In this document: one piece after another, positions 16,938 through 26,313 of the stretch | Position numbering within the stretch: position 1 is the stretch's first letter | Layout: every line of letters starts with the position of its first letter | Assembly: GCA_963732635.1 (NCBI GenBank) | Contig: CAVTAL010000019.1 | Location: forward strand, 1 to 64,000 | DNA from: JAKFWF01 sp963732635 | GTDB taxonomy: Bacteria; Pseudomonadota; Alphaproteobacteria; Rhizobiales; Hyphomicrobiaceae | DNA: 64,000 nt | Reading direction: 5' to 3' | Translations under genes and position numbers: made by a program | The notes under the pieces: model-generated | Databases searched by the model: none | The model's input: only the letters and a program-made list of their open reading frames with translations | Told to the model about the DNA's origin: nothing

Positions 16938-18386
16938 TTACATTGGCAGGCGGGCGATCTGGTTCGAGAAGTAGTTCTCGACCGCCGTGGTGATCGAGCC
17001 GGAGACCTTGTTGCGCCACTCATCCGATTTGAGATTGGCGGCATCCTGCCGGTTGGTGACATAGGCGAGTTCGATCAGTACCGCCGGCACCTTGGCGGTC
17101 TTCAGGACCCGGAAGTTGGCGGAACGGTCGGGATTGTTCTGCAGGCTGGTCGAGCCGCCCATGTAGTCGATCACCGAGCGGGCGAACACGCTGGTGCGGT
17201 CCTTGTTGACCTCGACCTCGCGCTCGGCGAAATCGGCAAGGATGTTCTTGACCGCGCTGGCATCGCCGTCGTGCTTCTTCACTGCGGCGAGTTCGGATGC
17301 CGACAGTACGTTGGCGGAGACTTCGCCCTTGGCGGAGCGCTTCAGATCCTTCGCCACGCCTTCGCGCAGGGAATAGATGGTGGCGCCACGCGCGTGCGCG
17401 CCGGCATAATCGGCGTGCACGGCGATGAACAGGCCGGCGTTGTGCTGTTCGCCGAAGTCGCGGCGGGCATCGAGTTCGACGAAAACGTCGGTGTCGCGTG
17501 TCATCAAAACCTTGTAGCGGCCGGTGGCAACGAGCTTGTCGCGCAGTGCCTTCGAGAACGCCAGCACGACGTCCTTCTCGATGGTGCCGAATTTCGATGC
17601 ACCGGAATCATGGCCGCCGTGCCCAGGGTCGATCACGATCACCGGCTTGAAGGCCTTCTGGGCCTTGACCTCCGGCCGCACCGCCGGCTTGGGCAATGGC
17701 GGCTGCATCAGCGCGCCGGGCTGGGCATTGGCTGGCGGTTGCACGCCGACCGCGCCGAGGGAAGCCATGGCGACGGTGCTCTTCAGCGGCTTGCGAGGCT
17801 GCGCGCGGATCGCCGGGTCGACCGGCACGATGTCGAGGATCAGGCGGTGGCTTTTGCCGTCGCGGCCCTTTTCGACTGCCGCCTTTTCGACCACCACCGG
17901 AGCGGTGACAGCGATGACGACGCGGGTTTTGCCGGGGGCAGACAAGCCGCCATAGAACGATTTGACGAGGCCGACCGCACCGGTGGGGCTGGGGGCCGGC
18001 AACTGCATGCGGACATCGGGCATGTCGACGATGACGCGGTTCGGGTTCGATAACGAGAACACCTGGAATTCGGTCGATTTTTCAAGACCGATGACGAACC
18101 GGGTGCGGGTGGTGTCGCCCTTGACGCTGTCCGGGATCACGGCAGCGGGGGTGGCGGCAACGGTCGGTTTCGGTGCCGCGACAGGTGTCGGCGAGATTGC
18201 TGCGGCGGGGGCGATGGCAACGCTCTGCGTGGTAATCTTGTGAACCGGCACGCCGGTTGTCGACGGCGCGGCCGTCTGCGCGATCGCGGCGGCCGGCAGT
18301 GCCAGCGTCAGCGATACAAATACGAAAAACTCACCCGCAAGCCGGCCGCAGCCAGCAAACGGAAACTCGACTGAACGCATACTCAC
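16938..18386 (-). CDS. N-acetylmuramoyl-L-alanine amidase (AmiC type)
   Basis: A 482-residue periplasmic amidase that cleaves the amide bond between muramic acid and the stem peptide at division. An N-terminal hydrophobic stretch (FFVFVSLTLALPAAAIAQ) acts as signal peptide. An AMIN domain follows (about residues 90-190: TRFVIGLEKSTEFQVFSLSN). The zinc-dependent Amidase_3 domain (about 250-475) has VIVIDPGHGGHDSGA, KDVVLAFSKALRDKL, FIAVHADY and PAVLIELAYVTN, giving the His and Glu zinc ligands. A proline- and alanine-rich linker joins the two. The terminator at 16883-16912 ends the transcript. Confidence 0.92.
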   Translation of the reverse strand: MSMRSVEFPFAGCGRLAGEFFVFVSLTLALPAAAIAQTAAPSTTGVPVHKITTQSVAIAPAAAISPTPVAAPKPTVAATPAAVIPDSVKGDTTRTRFVIGLEKSTEFQVFSLSNPNRVIVDMPDVRMQLPAPSPTGAVGLVKSFYGGLSAPGKTRVVIAVTAPVVVEKAAVEKGRDGKSHRLILDIVPVDPAIRAQPRKPLKSTVAMASLGAVGVQPPANAQPGALMQPPLPKPAVRPEVKAQKAFKPVIVIDPGHGGHDSGASKFGTIEKDVVLAFSKALRDKLVATGRYKVLMTRDTDVFVELDARRDFGEQHNAGLFIAVHADYAGAHARGATIYSLREGVAKDLKRSAKGEVSANVLSASELAAVKKHDGDASAVKNILADFAEREVEVNKDRTSVFARSVIDYMGGSTSLQNNPDRSANFRVLKTAKVPAVLIELAYVTNRQDAANLKSDEWRNKVSGSITTAVENYFSNQIARLPM

Positions 18387-18643
18387 AGACCCCCGTCTAT
18401 GCAGACGACTTCAATTTCCCAGAGCGAACCAGTGCACCAGGACTGTGGCGAAACACCGGTTCCACCAAGGCGAAGTTATGGACTTGGCAAGGTTAATGGC
18501 GGGTAAAGGAATGTCCGCCTGGATGCGACCCGCCAGCGGACTGATGCGATGCCGGGGCGCCGGACATCGGGCGTTGTCGCGCCTGGACGGGATCGCGGTG
18601 GGCGCTATTGCACCTGAGGCTTCGGCCGACCATAAGAGGGGTC

Positions 18644-19300
18644 ATGTCAACACTGCTAAAGAACGCCACCGAATTCCGCGATCACGCCGCAACGCGTCTG
18701 TTGGCGGCGCCGAGCGAGGCGATTTTCGATCCCCGCAGCGGCCAGGTATGGGGGCCCAGCGATTTCGATCTCAATCCGGAGATGCTGGCCGATTTCGAGG
18801 TGATGGAAGCCCCACGCGCGGCGGCGGTTCTGATCCCGGTGGTGGCGCGCGATCAACTCATGGTGCTGCTGACCCAGCGGACCGCGACGTTGTCGACGCA
18901 TGCCGGTCAGATCTCGTTTCCTGGCGGGCGGGTCGACGACGAGGATGACAGTGTCATCTCAGCCGCGTTGCGCGAGGCGGAGGAGGAGATCGGCCTCGAC
19001 CGCGCCTATGTCGAGCCGCTCGGTTTCATCGACAGCTACCGGACCGGCACCGGCTATCGCATCGCGCCGCTGGTGGCGTTGGTGAAGCCCGACTTCGTGC
19101 TGCAACTCAATCCCGCCGAAGTCGAAGATGTGTTCGAGGTTCCACTCGCCTTCCTGATGGATACGGCGAACCACCAGCGCCATCAGCGCGAGTGGCGCGG
19201 GCGCGAGCGATCCTTCTATGCAATGCCCTACGGCGAGCGCTATATCTGGGGGGCGACGGCCGGGATGATCAAGACACTGCATCTGCGGTTGTTCGCGTGA
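18644..19300 (+). CDS. CoA pyrophosphatase-type Nudix hydrolase
   Basis: A 218-residue Nudix protein. The Nudix box GGRVDDEDDSVISAALREAE with EEIGL (about residues 95-120) is intact, and the preceding LLTQRTATLSTHAGQISFPG is the UPF0035 signature of CoA-specific members that split CoA or acyl-CoA into phosphopantetheine and 3',5'-ADP. The start at 18644 has an AGAGGGG ribosome site six bases before it. Downstream are a DUF6111 gene and cca, a grouping common in Rhizobiales. Confidence 0.9.
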   Translation: MSTLLKNATEFRDHAATRLLAAPSEAIFDPRSGQVWGPSDFDLNPEMLADFEVMEAPRAAAVLIPVVARDQLMVLLTQRTATLSTHAGQISFPGGRVDDEDDSVISAALREAEEEIGLDRAYVEPLGFIDSYRTGTGYRIAPLVALVKPDFVLQLNPAEVEDVFEVPLAFLMDTANHQRHQREWRGRERSFYAMPYGERYIWGATAGMIKTLHLRLFA

Positions 19301-19358
19301 TCGCTTCCAGACGTGATCGCCGACGACGTGTGCAGAACGAGGGCGCTATCGGCACCCA

Positions 19359-19628
19359 ATGATCCGAATTGTCATCGAGAACCTATTGCTGTTTCTGGCG
19401 CCGACACTGGTCTACGTGATCTATGTCTTCGTTCGTCGGCGGAGTGCCGGCGACGAGACGCCGGTGTTGCGGGATGCGCCGCTCGCCGGGCTGTTCGTCG
19501 CCGGGGTCGTGCTGATGGTGGCGACGTTGGTGGCGTTCGGCACGTCGACGGGGGGCAAGCCAGGCGCTGCCTATCAGCCACCAGTCTACAAGGACGGCAA
19601 AATCGAGCCGGGACGCGTCCTGAATTAG
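19359..19628 (+). CDS. DUF6111-like small membrane protein
   Basis: An 89-residue protein with two transmembrane helices, MIRIVIENLLLFLAPTLVYV extending to YVFV at the N-terminus and APLAGLFVAGVVLMVATLVA, then a short soluble tail YQPPVYKDGKIEPGRVLN. This layout and the position between a CoA Nudix gene and cca match the DUF6111 family. It starts 58 bp after the Nudix gene and ends 27 bp before cca, so the three are probably one operon. Function is unknown. Confidence 0.75.
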   Translation: MIRIVIENLLLFLAPTLVYVIYVFVRRRSAGDETPVLRDAPLAGLFVAGVVLMVATLVAFGTSTGGKPGAAYQPPVYKDGKIEPGRVLN

Positions 19629-19655
19629 ATTTAGCCGGGGCATGACGAAACCGCC

Positions 19656-20897
19656 GTGACGAACTCCCTTCCCTCGCTGGCGTCTGTCGCGTGGCTTGCC
19701 GCCGGGCCGACGCAGCGTGTCCTGGCGTCCCTGAACCGGCGCGGTCTGACGGCGCGGATCGTCGGCGGCGCGGTGCGCAATGCGCTGCTCGGCCGGGTGG
19801 TCGCCGATATCGACATCGCCACCATTGCCTCGCCCGAACAGGTGATCGCGGCGGTCGAAGCCGATGGCATGACAGCCGTCGCCACCGGTTTGCAGCATGG
19901 CACGGTTACGGTCATCGCCGATCGGCATTCGTTCGAGGTCACGACGTTGCGGCATGACGTCGAGACCGATGGCCGGCATGCGACGGTGGCGTTTACCGAC
20001 GACTGGAGCGCGGACGCTTCGCGCCGTGATCTGACAATCAACGCGCTCTATTGCGACGCCGACGGCACGATCTTCGATCCGCTGGGTGGGCTGCCGGACG
20101 TGCTGGCGCGGCGCGTCCGCTTCATCGGTGACGCGCATCAGCGGATCCGCGAGGATTATCTGCGGATACTCCGCTTCTACCGTTTCACGGCGCAATATTC
20201 GGGCGGTGCGCCGGATGCCGCCGGGATTGCAGCAACGGTTGCCGAGCGCGATGGGCTGCAACGACTGTCGGCGGAACGCGTGCGGGCGGAACTGGTGCGC
20301 CTGCTGGCTGCTGCCGGCGCGGCACCGGTGGTCGAGACCATGGCCGCGCACGGCCTGCTGACCGCGATCATGCCGGTGGCGCCGCGGCTCGGCGTGTTTG
20401 CCCGGCTGGTGGCGATTGAGGCCGCGATCGGCGCCAAGCCGGCGGCGGCGCTGCGGCTGGCCTGTCTCGGCGTCGCGGTCGAAGAAGACGCGCGGCGGTT
20501 GGTCGGACATTTGCGTCTGTCGGCCGAGGAACGCGACGTCATGGTGCGAGCCGTGGCCGATGCCACGGTTCTGCCGGCCGATGACGAACGGCACACGCGG
20601 ATCGCGCTCTATCGACTGGGCGCGTCGCGCTTTCGCAATCGGGTTCTGCTGGCTTGGGCCGGCAGTGGTGCGTCGCTCGATGACCGCCGTTGGCGTGAAT
20701 TGCTGGATCTGCCGCTGCGCTGGGCCGCACCCCGGTTGCCATTTGCCGGCCGTGACCTGCTGGCGCGCGGCATCGCGCCCGGACCGCGCATCGGTGAAAT
20801 GCTGGCCGCCTTCGAGGTCTGGTGGATCGCCAACGATTTCCCGACCGATCGGGCCGTGCTCGACGCCGCTCTCGATCGCATTCTGACCGGGTCTTAG
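19656..20897 (+). CDS. cca: CCA tRNA nucleotidyltransferase
   Basis: A 413-residue class II nucleotidyltransferase that adds or repairs the 3' CCA of tRNA. The head domain has ARIVGGAVRNALLGRVVADI and DIDIAT, with the catalytic DxD, and the neck has RRDLTINALYCDADGTIFDP and FIGDAHQRIREDYLRILRFY (B to D motifs). The C-terminal body is the shorter alphaproteobacterial type. The start is a GTG at 19656, the only start that keeps the whole head domain without extra residues. It is probably cotranscribed with the DUF6111 gene. Confidence 0.92.
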   Translation: MTNSLPSLASVAWLAAGPTQRVLASLNRRGLTARIVGGAVRNALLGRVVADIDIATIASPEQVIAAVEADGMTAVATGLQHGTVTVIADRHSFEVTTLRHDVETDGRHATVAFTDDWSADASRRDLTINALYCDADGTIFDPLGGLPDVLARRVRFIGDAHQRIREDYLRILRFYRFTAQYSGGAPDAAGIAATVAERDGLQRLSAERVRAELVRLLAAAGAAPVVETMAAHGLLTAIMPVAPRLGVFARLVAIEAAIGAKPAAALRLACLGVAVEEDARRLVGHLRLSAEERDVMVRAVADATVLPADDERHTRIALYRLGASRFRNRVLLAWAGSGASLDDRRWRELLDLPLRWAAPRLPFAGRDLLARGIAPGPRIGEMLAAFEVWWIANDFPTDRAVLDAALDRILTGS

Positions 20898-20988
20898 TTG
20901 CATTCATGAGCGCCTGTGGCGCGCCTGCCATGGCGCGGCCTCCCGTCGATCGGCTAGAAGGGTTGTACCGGGGCGGGGACCCATTCTA

Positions 20989-21849
20989 ATGGCGAGGTGT
21001 CGAACGGCAGCGGCGGCAACTGTGCTTGTGGCCGCGCTCTTCTGCGCTGCCGCCTGTCCTGCGTCTGCCTGGCAACAGCCGATGCGGCTGGGCGTCGGCA
21101 TCGACGAATCTCCGGTGGCGCGGTCGAAAAATGCCGCGACGCCGGCGCAGAAGTGCGGCAAGTGGCGCCGCATCGCCGATCGGTTGGGAGAAACCTACGC
21201 CGGTATTCGCCTGCGCAAGTCGGTGGTGGCGCGGACCTGCGCGTTCGCGGACCAAGCTGCGACCGAGGAGACGGTGTGGGCGTGGCCTTGGGCGGCCACC
21301 GAGATTGACGGTGAGCTGCCGCCGCGTCTCCACCAGCAGCATCAAGCCTGGACCATCCGCTGCGGACAGGCAGGTAGGCGTGAGCGTTGCGCATTGATCC
21401 ACGAGATGGCCGCCAATATTCAGCCGGGTAACGGTGCCGCCGATCACAGCCGGATCATCTCGCATTTCGTGATCGACGAAATCGGTGGCAAGGAACGGGT
21501 TTTGTGGCGGGTATTCGCCGAACGAACCGAGGCGCACTGGTTCGAGCCGGGCGGCCGGATGACGTCGCTTGGTCCGGGCGCGAACATGGTGCGGGTCCGC
21601 GCAGGCGCGATCATGGTGCGCAAGACTTTTGACGATTGCGGGCGCCGAGGCTGCCAGATGGAAGCCGAAGTCGGCGTCGGCGCCAGGATCGCGTCACGGC
21701 TTTGGGACGGTGGCGATATCAAGATCGACTTGCGTCCGGCACCCGGCATCGTGTTCAATCAGATCATCCCGGCTGCGGGTTTCCGTCGCGGCCTGATTGA
21801 ACTGTCGCGGTTGAAGCGGCAGGAACAGCGTGTACTGGCCGGACGATGA
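20989..21849 (+). CDS. Secreted protein with IalB-like repeats
   Basis: A 286-residue exported protein. The signal peptide TAAAATVLVAALFCAAACPA ends in ASA. The mature part has two cysteine-bearing segments resembling the invasion-associated locus B fold: WTIRCGQAGRRERCALIHE (about 124-142) and FDDCGRRGCQMEAEV (about 215-230), each a C-x(5-8)-C pair followed by a strand. IalB proteins are periplasmic or surface proteins of Rhizobiales with poorly defined function. The assignment is by motif pattern only. The neighbours are cca and a short membrane protein. Confidence 0.6.
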   Translation: MARCRTAAAATVLVAALFCAAACPASAWQQPMRLGVGIDESPVARSKNAATPAQKCGKWRRIADRLGETYAGIRLRKSVVARTCAFADQAATEETVWAWPWAATEIDGELPPRLHQQHQAWTIRCGQAGRRERCALIHEMAANIQPGNGAADHSRIISHFVIDEIGGKERVLWRVFAERTEAHWFEPGGRMTSLGPGANMVRVRAGAIMVRKTFDDCGRRGCQMEAEVGVGARIASRLWDGGDIKIDLRPAPGIVFNQIIPAAGFRRGLIELSRLKRQEQRVLAGR

Positions 21850-21892
21850 GCGGAAAAGCCTCTTGAAGTCATAGAGTAGCAAGTCGAGTACC

Positions 21893-22138
21893 ATGAGTAG
21901 CGAAGTCGAAGTTCGAGAGCCGGGCGCGCGCGACGTCGAACGCGAGCGCCAACGTAGCGGCCGAGCGATGCAGGTCATGTTTGCCGCGCTGTCGCTGGTG
22001 ATGCTGGCTGTCGGCCTCGCGATCAACTGGTTCGCCGCATCTGCCGGCTTGCCTCGCGAGATTGTCGACATCGCAGCCTTCAGCATGCTGTTGGCGGCAG
22101 TGGCACATGCCACGGCGCTTTGGCTATGGAGAGTTTAG
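21893..22138 (+). CDS. Small membrane protein, unknown
   Basis: An 81-residue protein with a charged N-terminal tail (VREPGARDVERERQRSGR) and two transmembrane helices, VMFAALSLVMLAVGLAINWF and IAAFSMLLAAVAHATALWLW. No family was recognised. It begins 43 bp after the IalB-like gene on the same strand. Codon use matches the neighbours, which supports it being real. Confidence 0.55.
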   Translation: MSSEVEVREPGARDVERERQRSGRAMQVMFAALSLVMLAVGLAINWFAASAGLPREIVDIAAFSMLLAAVAHATALWLWRV

Positions 22139-22314
22139 GGCGCGCTCGGTAGCCATATCGAACCTGTTGGATAGGGTGCTGCTTTTTGGCAGTATTGGGC
22201 TTGGGCACAATCTGGCCGCTCTTAACCTAGAGCGTGGACGGGCCCTGGTAATTTAGCCCCTGACGGACGATTGTCGTGTTCAGTCCTGCGTGATCTGTCG
22301 ACCCCGGAAATGCC

Positions 22315-22845
22315 ATGACATACAACCCTCTTTTCCTGTTGGCGATGGCAACCCTCGGTTGGGGTTTCAGCCTTGCAATCTACCGACCGGTAGCACGCCA
22401 CTTTGGCTGGCCGATGGGCGTGATGCAGGCGCGTCATCCACTGCCTGTGACGGTGCTCGGTATCGCAGCCCTGGTGCTGACCTTCTTGTTCATCATGATG
22501 GACCCACCGATGCGCTGGCCAGTTCTGCCGCTCGGCCTACTGTTTTCGCTGTTCTGGATCGGATTCCTCAGGGTGGCATCGCAGTCGTCGCTGTTCCTGG
22601 CCCCGATCGCGGCCCTGCTACTCGGCATCGTCTGGGCCAGCACTGACGACGGGCTGCGGGAAATCCGCAACATTGATGACAGGCTCGTCGAGCGGGCGGA
22701 GAAGATGGAAAAGCGCATGGAGGAGAGCATGCGCAAGGTTATCCAGAAAGCTCAGGGCATGCGGCAGCCCACCCTAGAGGAACTCGAAAAGGCCGTGCCA
22801 ACACCGCAACCCGGCGTCACGCCGCCGAAGAAGACCGTACCATAA
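22315..22845 (+). CDS. Membrane protein with C-terminal coiled coil, unknown
   Basis: A 176-residue protein with about four transmembrane helices (LFLLAMATLGWGFSLAI; VTVLGIAALVLTFLFIMM; WPVLPLGLLFSLFWIGFL; FLAPIAALLLGIVWA), followed by a charged helical segment RLVERAEKMEKRMEESMRKV that should form a coiled coil and a proline-rich tail (TPQPGVTPPKKTVP). No family was recognised. The next gene on the strand is the acyltransferase at 22940. Confidence 0.65.
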   Translation: MTYNPLFLLAMATLGWGFSLAIYRPVARHFGWPMGVMQARHPLPVTVLGIAALVLTFLFIMMDPPMRWPVLPLGLLFSLFWIGFLRVASQSSLFLAPIAALLLGIVWASTDDGLREIRNIDDRLVERAEKMEKRMEESMRKVIQKAQGMRQPTLEELEKAVPTPQPGVTPPKKTVP

Positions 22846-22939
22846 CAGGTCATAAGGTCGACATCGCCCGCCTCAAAGGCTGGCACGGGCGATGCAGTGC
22901 AGGCGGTTGACCGATCAACCGCGAGCCCGTTGCACCGCC

Positions 22940-24208
22940 ATGGCACTCCCATCGCTGCCTTTCCTGAATTCCGCGCCGAAGCTTGCCGGCATTCTTGAGC
23001 CGGATCGCAATAGCTTCGGCGTCATCCGTCTCGCCATGGCAATCGCGGTTCTGGTTTCCCATTCCTACTGGTTCACCACCGGCTCCAAGATCGCCGATCC
23101 GATGGTGCGCTTCACCGGCCACTCGATCGGCGAGCATGCCGTCCAGGTGTTCTTCTTCCTCTCCGGCATTCTGGTCGCCCAGAGCCTGATGCGCAGCGGC
23201 AGCGTCATGAATTATGCCGTTGCCCGGGGCTTGCGGATCTTTCCGGCACTGTTCGTCTGCGTGCTCCTGACCGCGTTCGTTCTGGGGCCGATGTTCACCC
23301 AAGGCGGGATCGTCCACTATTTCAGCGACAAACAACTGCCGCTCTATGTCATCAAGACGCTGATGCTGATCACCGGCTCGGCGCCGTTGCCGCACTTGTT
23401 CTCGGATCAGCCGTTGCCCGACATGGTCAACGTGTCGCTATGGACACTGAAGTACGAGGTGCTGTGCTACATCGGCCTCGCGTTCATCGGTTCGGTCGGA
23501 CTGCTCAACGAGCGATTACGGCCGTTCACGACGGCGCTGCTGCTGTTGCTGGTCGCCACTGTCTTCATCGGCCAGCCGAAGCCGCTCGACACCTACACCT
23601 TCGTCGACAACCTGCGCTACTTCGCGTTGTACTTCTATGCCGGAGTGTCGGCCTATCTGCTGCGCGACCACTTGCCGATCCACGGCGCATTGCTTGTTCT
23701 GCTGGCGGCGGCTTTCGTCGCGCTGATCGGTAGTCGGTTCGGCGAACTCGCCTGTTGCCTGTTCCTCGGCTACGCGACGTTGTGGGTTTCGACATTCACG
23801 TTCGGGCCGCTGCGCGCCTTCACCAACGCCAACGACTACTCCTATGGCGTCTATATTTTTGCCGGGCCGATCCAGCAACTGGTCATCTCGCTGCTGCCCG
23901 ACGCTGGCTCGACCGTGGTGTCACTGCATGCGCTATCGATTGCGCTGCCGCTGGCGGTATTTTCGTGGGAGCTGATCGAGCGGCCGGCGATCGCGCTGCG
24001 CAAGCCGATCCTGGCGTGGATCGACGGCAACCTGCTGTCGCGCATTTCCGGATTGGCGCAGCCGGCGCTCGCGGCGTCGCCGTTGATTGCCGAAATCGCA
24101 CCCGGGCGCATGCAACTGGTCTCGCGTGGCGGCCGTTATCCGCTCAATCAAGGCGCGGGCGTGATCCCATGGCCACGTCGTGCGGGCAAGATCGTCTATC
24201 GCCGTTGA
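22940..24208 (+). CDS. Acyltransferase-3 family membrane protein
   Basis: A 422-residue integral membrane protein of the OafA/ExoZ-type acyltransferase-3 family, which transfers acyl groups to extracellular polysaccharides. NSFGVIRLAMAIAVLVSHSY contains the family's N-terminal R-x(10)-H arrangement, and HSIGEHAVQVFFFLSGILVA is the second diagnostic block (FFxLSG). About ten hydrophobic segments follow. The ATG at 22940 puts the first helix about 30 residues from the N-terminus; an in-frame upstream start at 22892 is possible. The 58-residue C-terminal tail is soluble. Confidence 0.85.
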   Translation: MALPSLPFLNSAPKLAGILEPDRNSFGVIRLAMAIAVLVSHSYWFTTGSKIADPMVRFTGHSIGEHAVQVFFFLSGILVAQSLMRSGSVMNYAVARGLRIFPALFVCVLLTAFVLGPMFTQGGIVHYFSDKQLPLYVIKTLMLITGSAPLPHLFSDQPLPDMVNVSLWTLKYEVLCYIGLAFIGSVGLLNERLRPFTTALLLLLVATVFIGQPKPLDTYTFVDNLRYFALYFYAGVSAYLLRDHLPIHGALLVLLAAAFVALIGSRFGELACCLFLGYATLWVSTFTFGPLRAFTNANDYSYGVYIFAGPIQQLVISLLPDAGSTVVSLHALSIALPLAVFSWELIERPAIALRKPILAWIDGNLLSRISGLAQPALAASPLIAEIAPGRMQLVSRGGRYPLNQGAGVIPWPRRAGKIVYRR

Positions 24209-24228
24209 TGCGGCAGGGGCGGCTGGGG

Positions 24229-25671
24229 TCAGTTGAACAGCCGCACCATCCATAGGGCAAGGCCAGGCACCGCGACCACCAGCGCCAGACGAATGACGTC
24301 GGCGACGATGAACGGCAGCACGCCCCGATAGGTGTCCGCGATCGGTACCGTGCGGGCGATCGACGAGATCACAAAGACGTTGAGCCCGATCGGCGGCGCG
24401 GTCAGGCCAATGCCGACCACGATCAGCACGAGAATGCCGAACCAGATCGCGACGTCGTCCGGCGACATGCCGAAATCAAGCGCCTGGATCACCGGGAAGA
24501 ACACCGGCAGCGTCAGCAAAATCATGGCGAGTTCGTCCATCACCGCGCCGAGCAGGATGTAGAAGGCCAGCATGCCGATCAGCACCACATAGGGCGAATA
24601 CCCGGCAGCACCAATGGTCTCGGCGGCAATGGTCGGCAGGCGCGACAGCGCCAGGAACGCACCGAATACCTCGGCGCCGAGCAGGATGATGAAAATCATT
24701 CCCGAAGTTTCGGCGGTCTGCCGCAAGGCCTCCACGATGTCCGGCCAGCGCAGCGAACGGCGGGCGAGGCCGACGAGCAGCATGGCGATGGCGCCAACCG
24801 CCGCGCCTTCCGTCGGGGTGAAAATGCCGCCGTAAATGCCGCCGACCACGACGATGGCGATCATGATCGCCGGCATCACGGTGATATTGACAAGGGCAAA
24901 CAGCAGGGCGAGGAGGGCGAACACCGCCGCATTGTCCCAGCCGAGCTGCCCGCGCATCGTCTGTGCGGCAATGACGGCGAGCGCCAGTGCGCCGACGATC
25001 TTCGGCCACCAGGGTTGCGGCGCGCGCTCGATTTGCACGTGGATGCCGGCGGGTGCGAGGGCCGGGTTGCGACGCACCACGATGGCGATCGTGATGCAAT
25101 AGAACAGCGCCGCCAGCAGTCCAGGGATCAGCGCCGCCTGGAAAAGCTTGGCGATATTCTGTTCGGTCGTAATGGCATAGACCACCAGGATTACCGACGG
25201 CGGGATCAAGATGCCGAGCGTGCCACCAGCGGCAATGGTGCCGGTCGAGAAACCACCGTCGTATTTGTAGCGCAGCATTTCCGGCAGCGCCGCCCGTCCG
25301 AAGGTTGCCGTGGTGGCAACGGATGAACCACAGATCGCACCGAACGCGGTGCAGGCGCCAATGACCGCCATCGCGAGGCCACCTCGAAAGCGACCGAAGG
25401 CCCCTTCGGCCGCCTTGAAAAGCGAAGCCGCAATGCCGGCGCGCTCCGCCAGCGCGCCCATCAGAATGAACAGCGGAATGACCGACAGCGTGTAGTTGGC
25501 GAACTGGTGATAAGCGTTGGTCTTCATGTAACCGAAGAACGCCATGCCGCTCGACAGGTGAATGTAACCGGCGGCGCCGACGATCAGCATCGACAGCCCG
25601 ATCGGCGCCCGCAGCGCGATCAGCCCCAGCATGGCGGCGAAGCCAAGCATGGCAACGGTAACGCCGCTCAT
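24229..25671 (-). CDS. TRAP transporter large permease (DctM)
   Basis: A 480-residue membrane protein with about twelve helices, the transport subunit of a tripartite ATP-independent periplasmic transporter driven by a sodium gradient. Family features include IALRAPIGLSMLIVGAAGYI near the start, the conserved GTLGILIPPSVILVVYAITT, the IFTPTEGAAVGAIAML block and the C-terminal PIGLNVFVISSIA. The start at 25671 overlaps the DctQ stop as ATGA. Substrate cannot be read from the permease. Confidence 0.93.
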   Translation of the reverse strand: MSGVTVAMLGFAAMLGLIALRAPIGLSMLIVGAAGYIHLSSGMAFFGYMKTNAYHQFANYTLSVIPLFILMGALAERAGIAASLFKAAEGAFGRFRGGLAMAVIGACTAFGAICGSSVATTATFGRAALPEMLRYKYDGGFSTGTIAAGGTLGILIPPSVILVVYAITTEQNIAKLFQAALIPGLLAALFYCITIAIVVRRNPALAPAGIHVQIERAPQPWWPKIVGALALAVIAAQTMRGQLGWDNAAVFALLALLFALVNITVMPAIMIAIVVVGGIYGGIFTPTEGAAVGAIAMLLVGLARRSLRWPDIVEALRQTAETSGMIFIILLGAEVFGAFLALSRLPTIAAETIGAAGYSPYVVLIGMLAFYILLGAVMDELAMILLTLPVFFPVIQALDFGMSPDDVAIWFGILVLIVVGIGLTAPPIGLNVFVISSIARTVPIADTYRGVLPFIVADVIRLALVVAVPGLALWMVRLFN

Positions 25672-26204
25672 CGAGGTGAACCTTGTGTCGGTGGCAGCAT
25701 GAGGCGCCAGGCGGTGGCGATGGCGGTGAGGGCAAGCAGTCCGCACAGTAGCGTCGACAGGGCAATGCTCGGCCAGATCAGCAGCTGGCGCTGCATGGTG
25801 GTCTCGCCGCTGCGCAATGCGTCGAGTGTGCCGAACACCAGGCAATAGGCGATGTAGCCCATGAACGCGGCGTAGATCAGGTCCCAGAAGGCATCCAGCG
25901 CGTTGCGGGCGCGCGGGCTCATCCAGCTAGTGAACGTATCGACCATGATGTTGCCGCGCCGGGCCTGGGTATACGGCAGGTAGGCGAAGACGGCGACCGC
26001 GGTTGCCATTTTCACGAATTCGAAATCGCCGTCGATCGGCGCATTGAACATCCAGCGCATCAGCACCGACGTCGTTGCCAGCAGCGCGACGGCCAGCGCC
26101 AGCAGTCCGCCAAGGACGGCGATCCGGCTGGTCGCGCGCTCGATGGCGGATGCGGGCGGTGGCAATGGCCCACCCGTTTCCACCGGCAGTCCACTCGCCG
26201 GCAT
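25668..26204 (-). CDS. TRAP transporter small permease (DctQ)
   Basis: A 178-residue protein with four transmembrane helices (LGGLLALAVALLATTSVLMR; FVKMATAVAVFAYLPYTQA; FWDLIYAAFMGYIAYCLVF; IALSTLLCGLLALTAIATAW), typical of the DctQ subunit that bridges the large permease and the binding protein. The RRGNIMVDTFTSWMSPRAR loop is a conserved DctQ feature. It is translationally coupled to DctM through a 4-base overlap and lies 109 bp downstream of the DctP gene. Confidence 0.9.
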   Translation of the reverse strand: MPASGLPVETGGPLPPPASAIERATSRIAVLGGLLALAVALLATTSVLMRWMFNAPIDGDFEFVKMATAVAVFAYLPYTQARRGNIMVDTFTSWMSPRARNALDAFWDLIYAAFMGYIAYCLVFGTLDALRSGETTMQRQLLIWPSIALSTLLCGLLALTAIATAWRLMLPPTQGSPR

Positions 26205-26313
26205 GGCATATCCCCGATTTATCGGTACGGCGCGGAAGGCGCGCCCGGCGAGCGCCGTTCGATCGGGGCACGCCGGGCGTGATGATAGTTCGAACAACAA
26301 CGGATCGGCGACA

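Noticed and set aside
19383..20903. 506-codon minus-strand open frame opposite cca
   Set aside because: It is an Arg/Gln-rich shadow frame with no domain, covering a gene with clear CCA-adding motifs.
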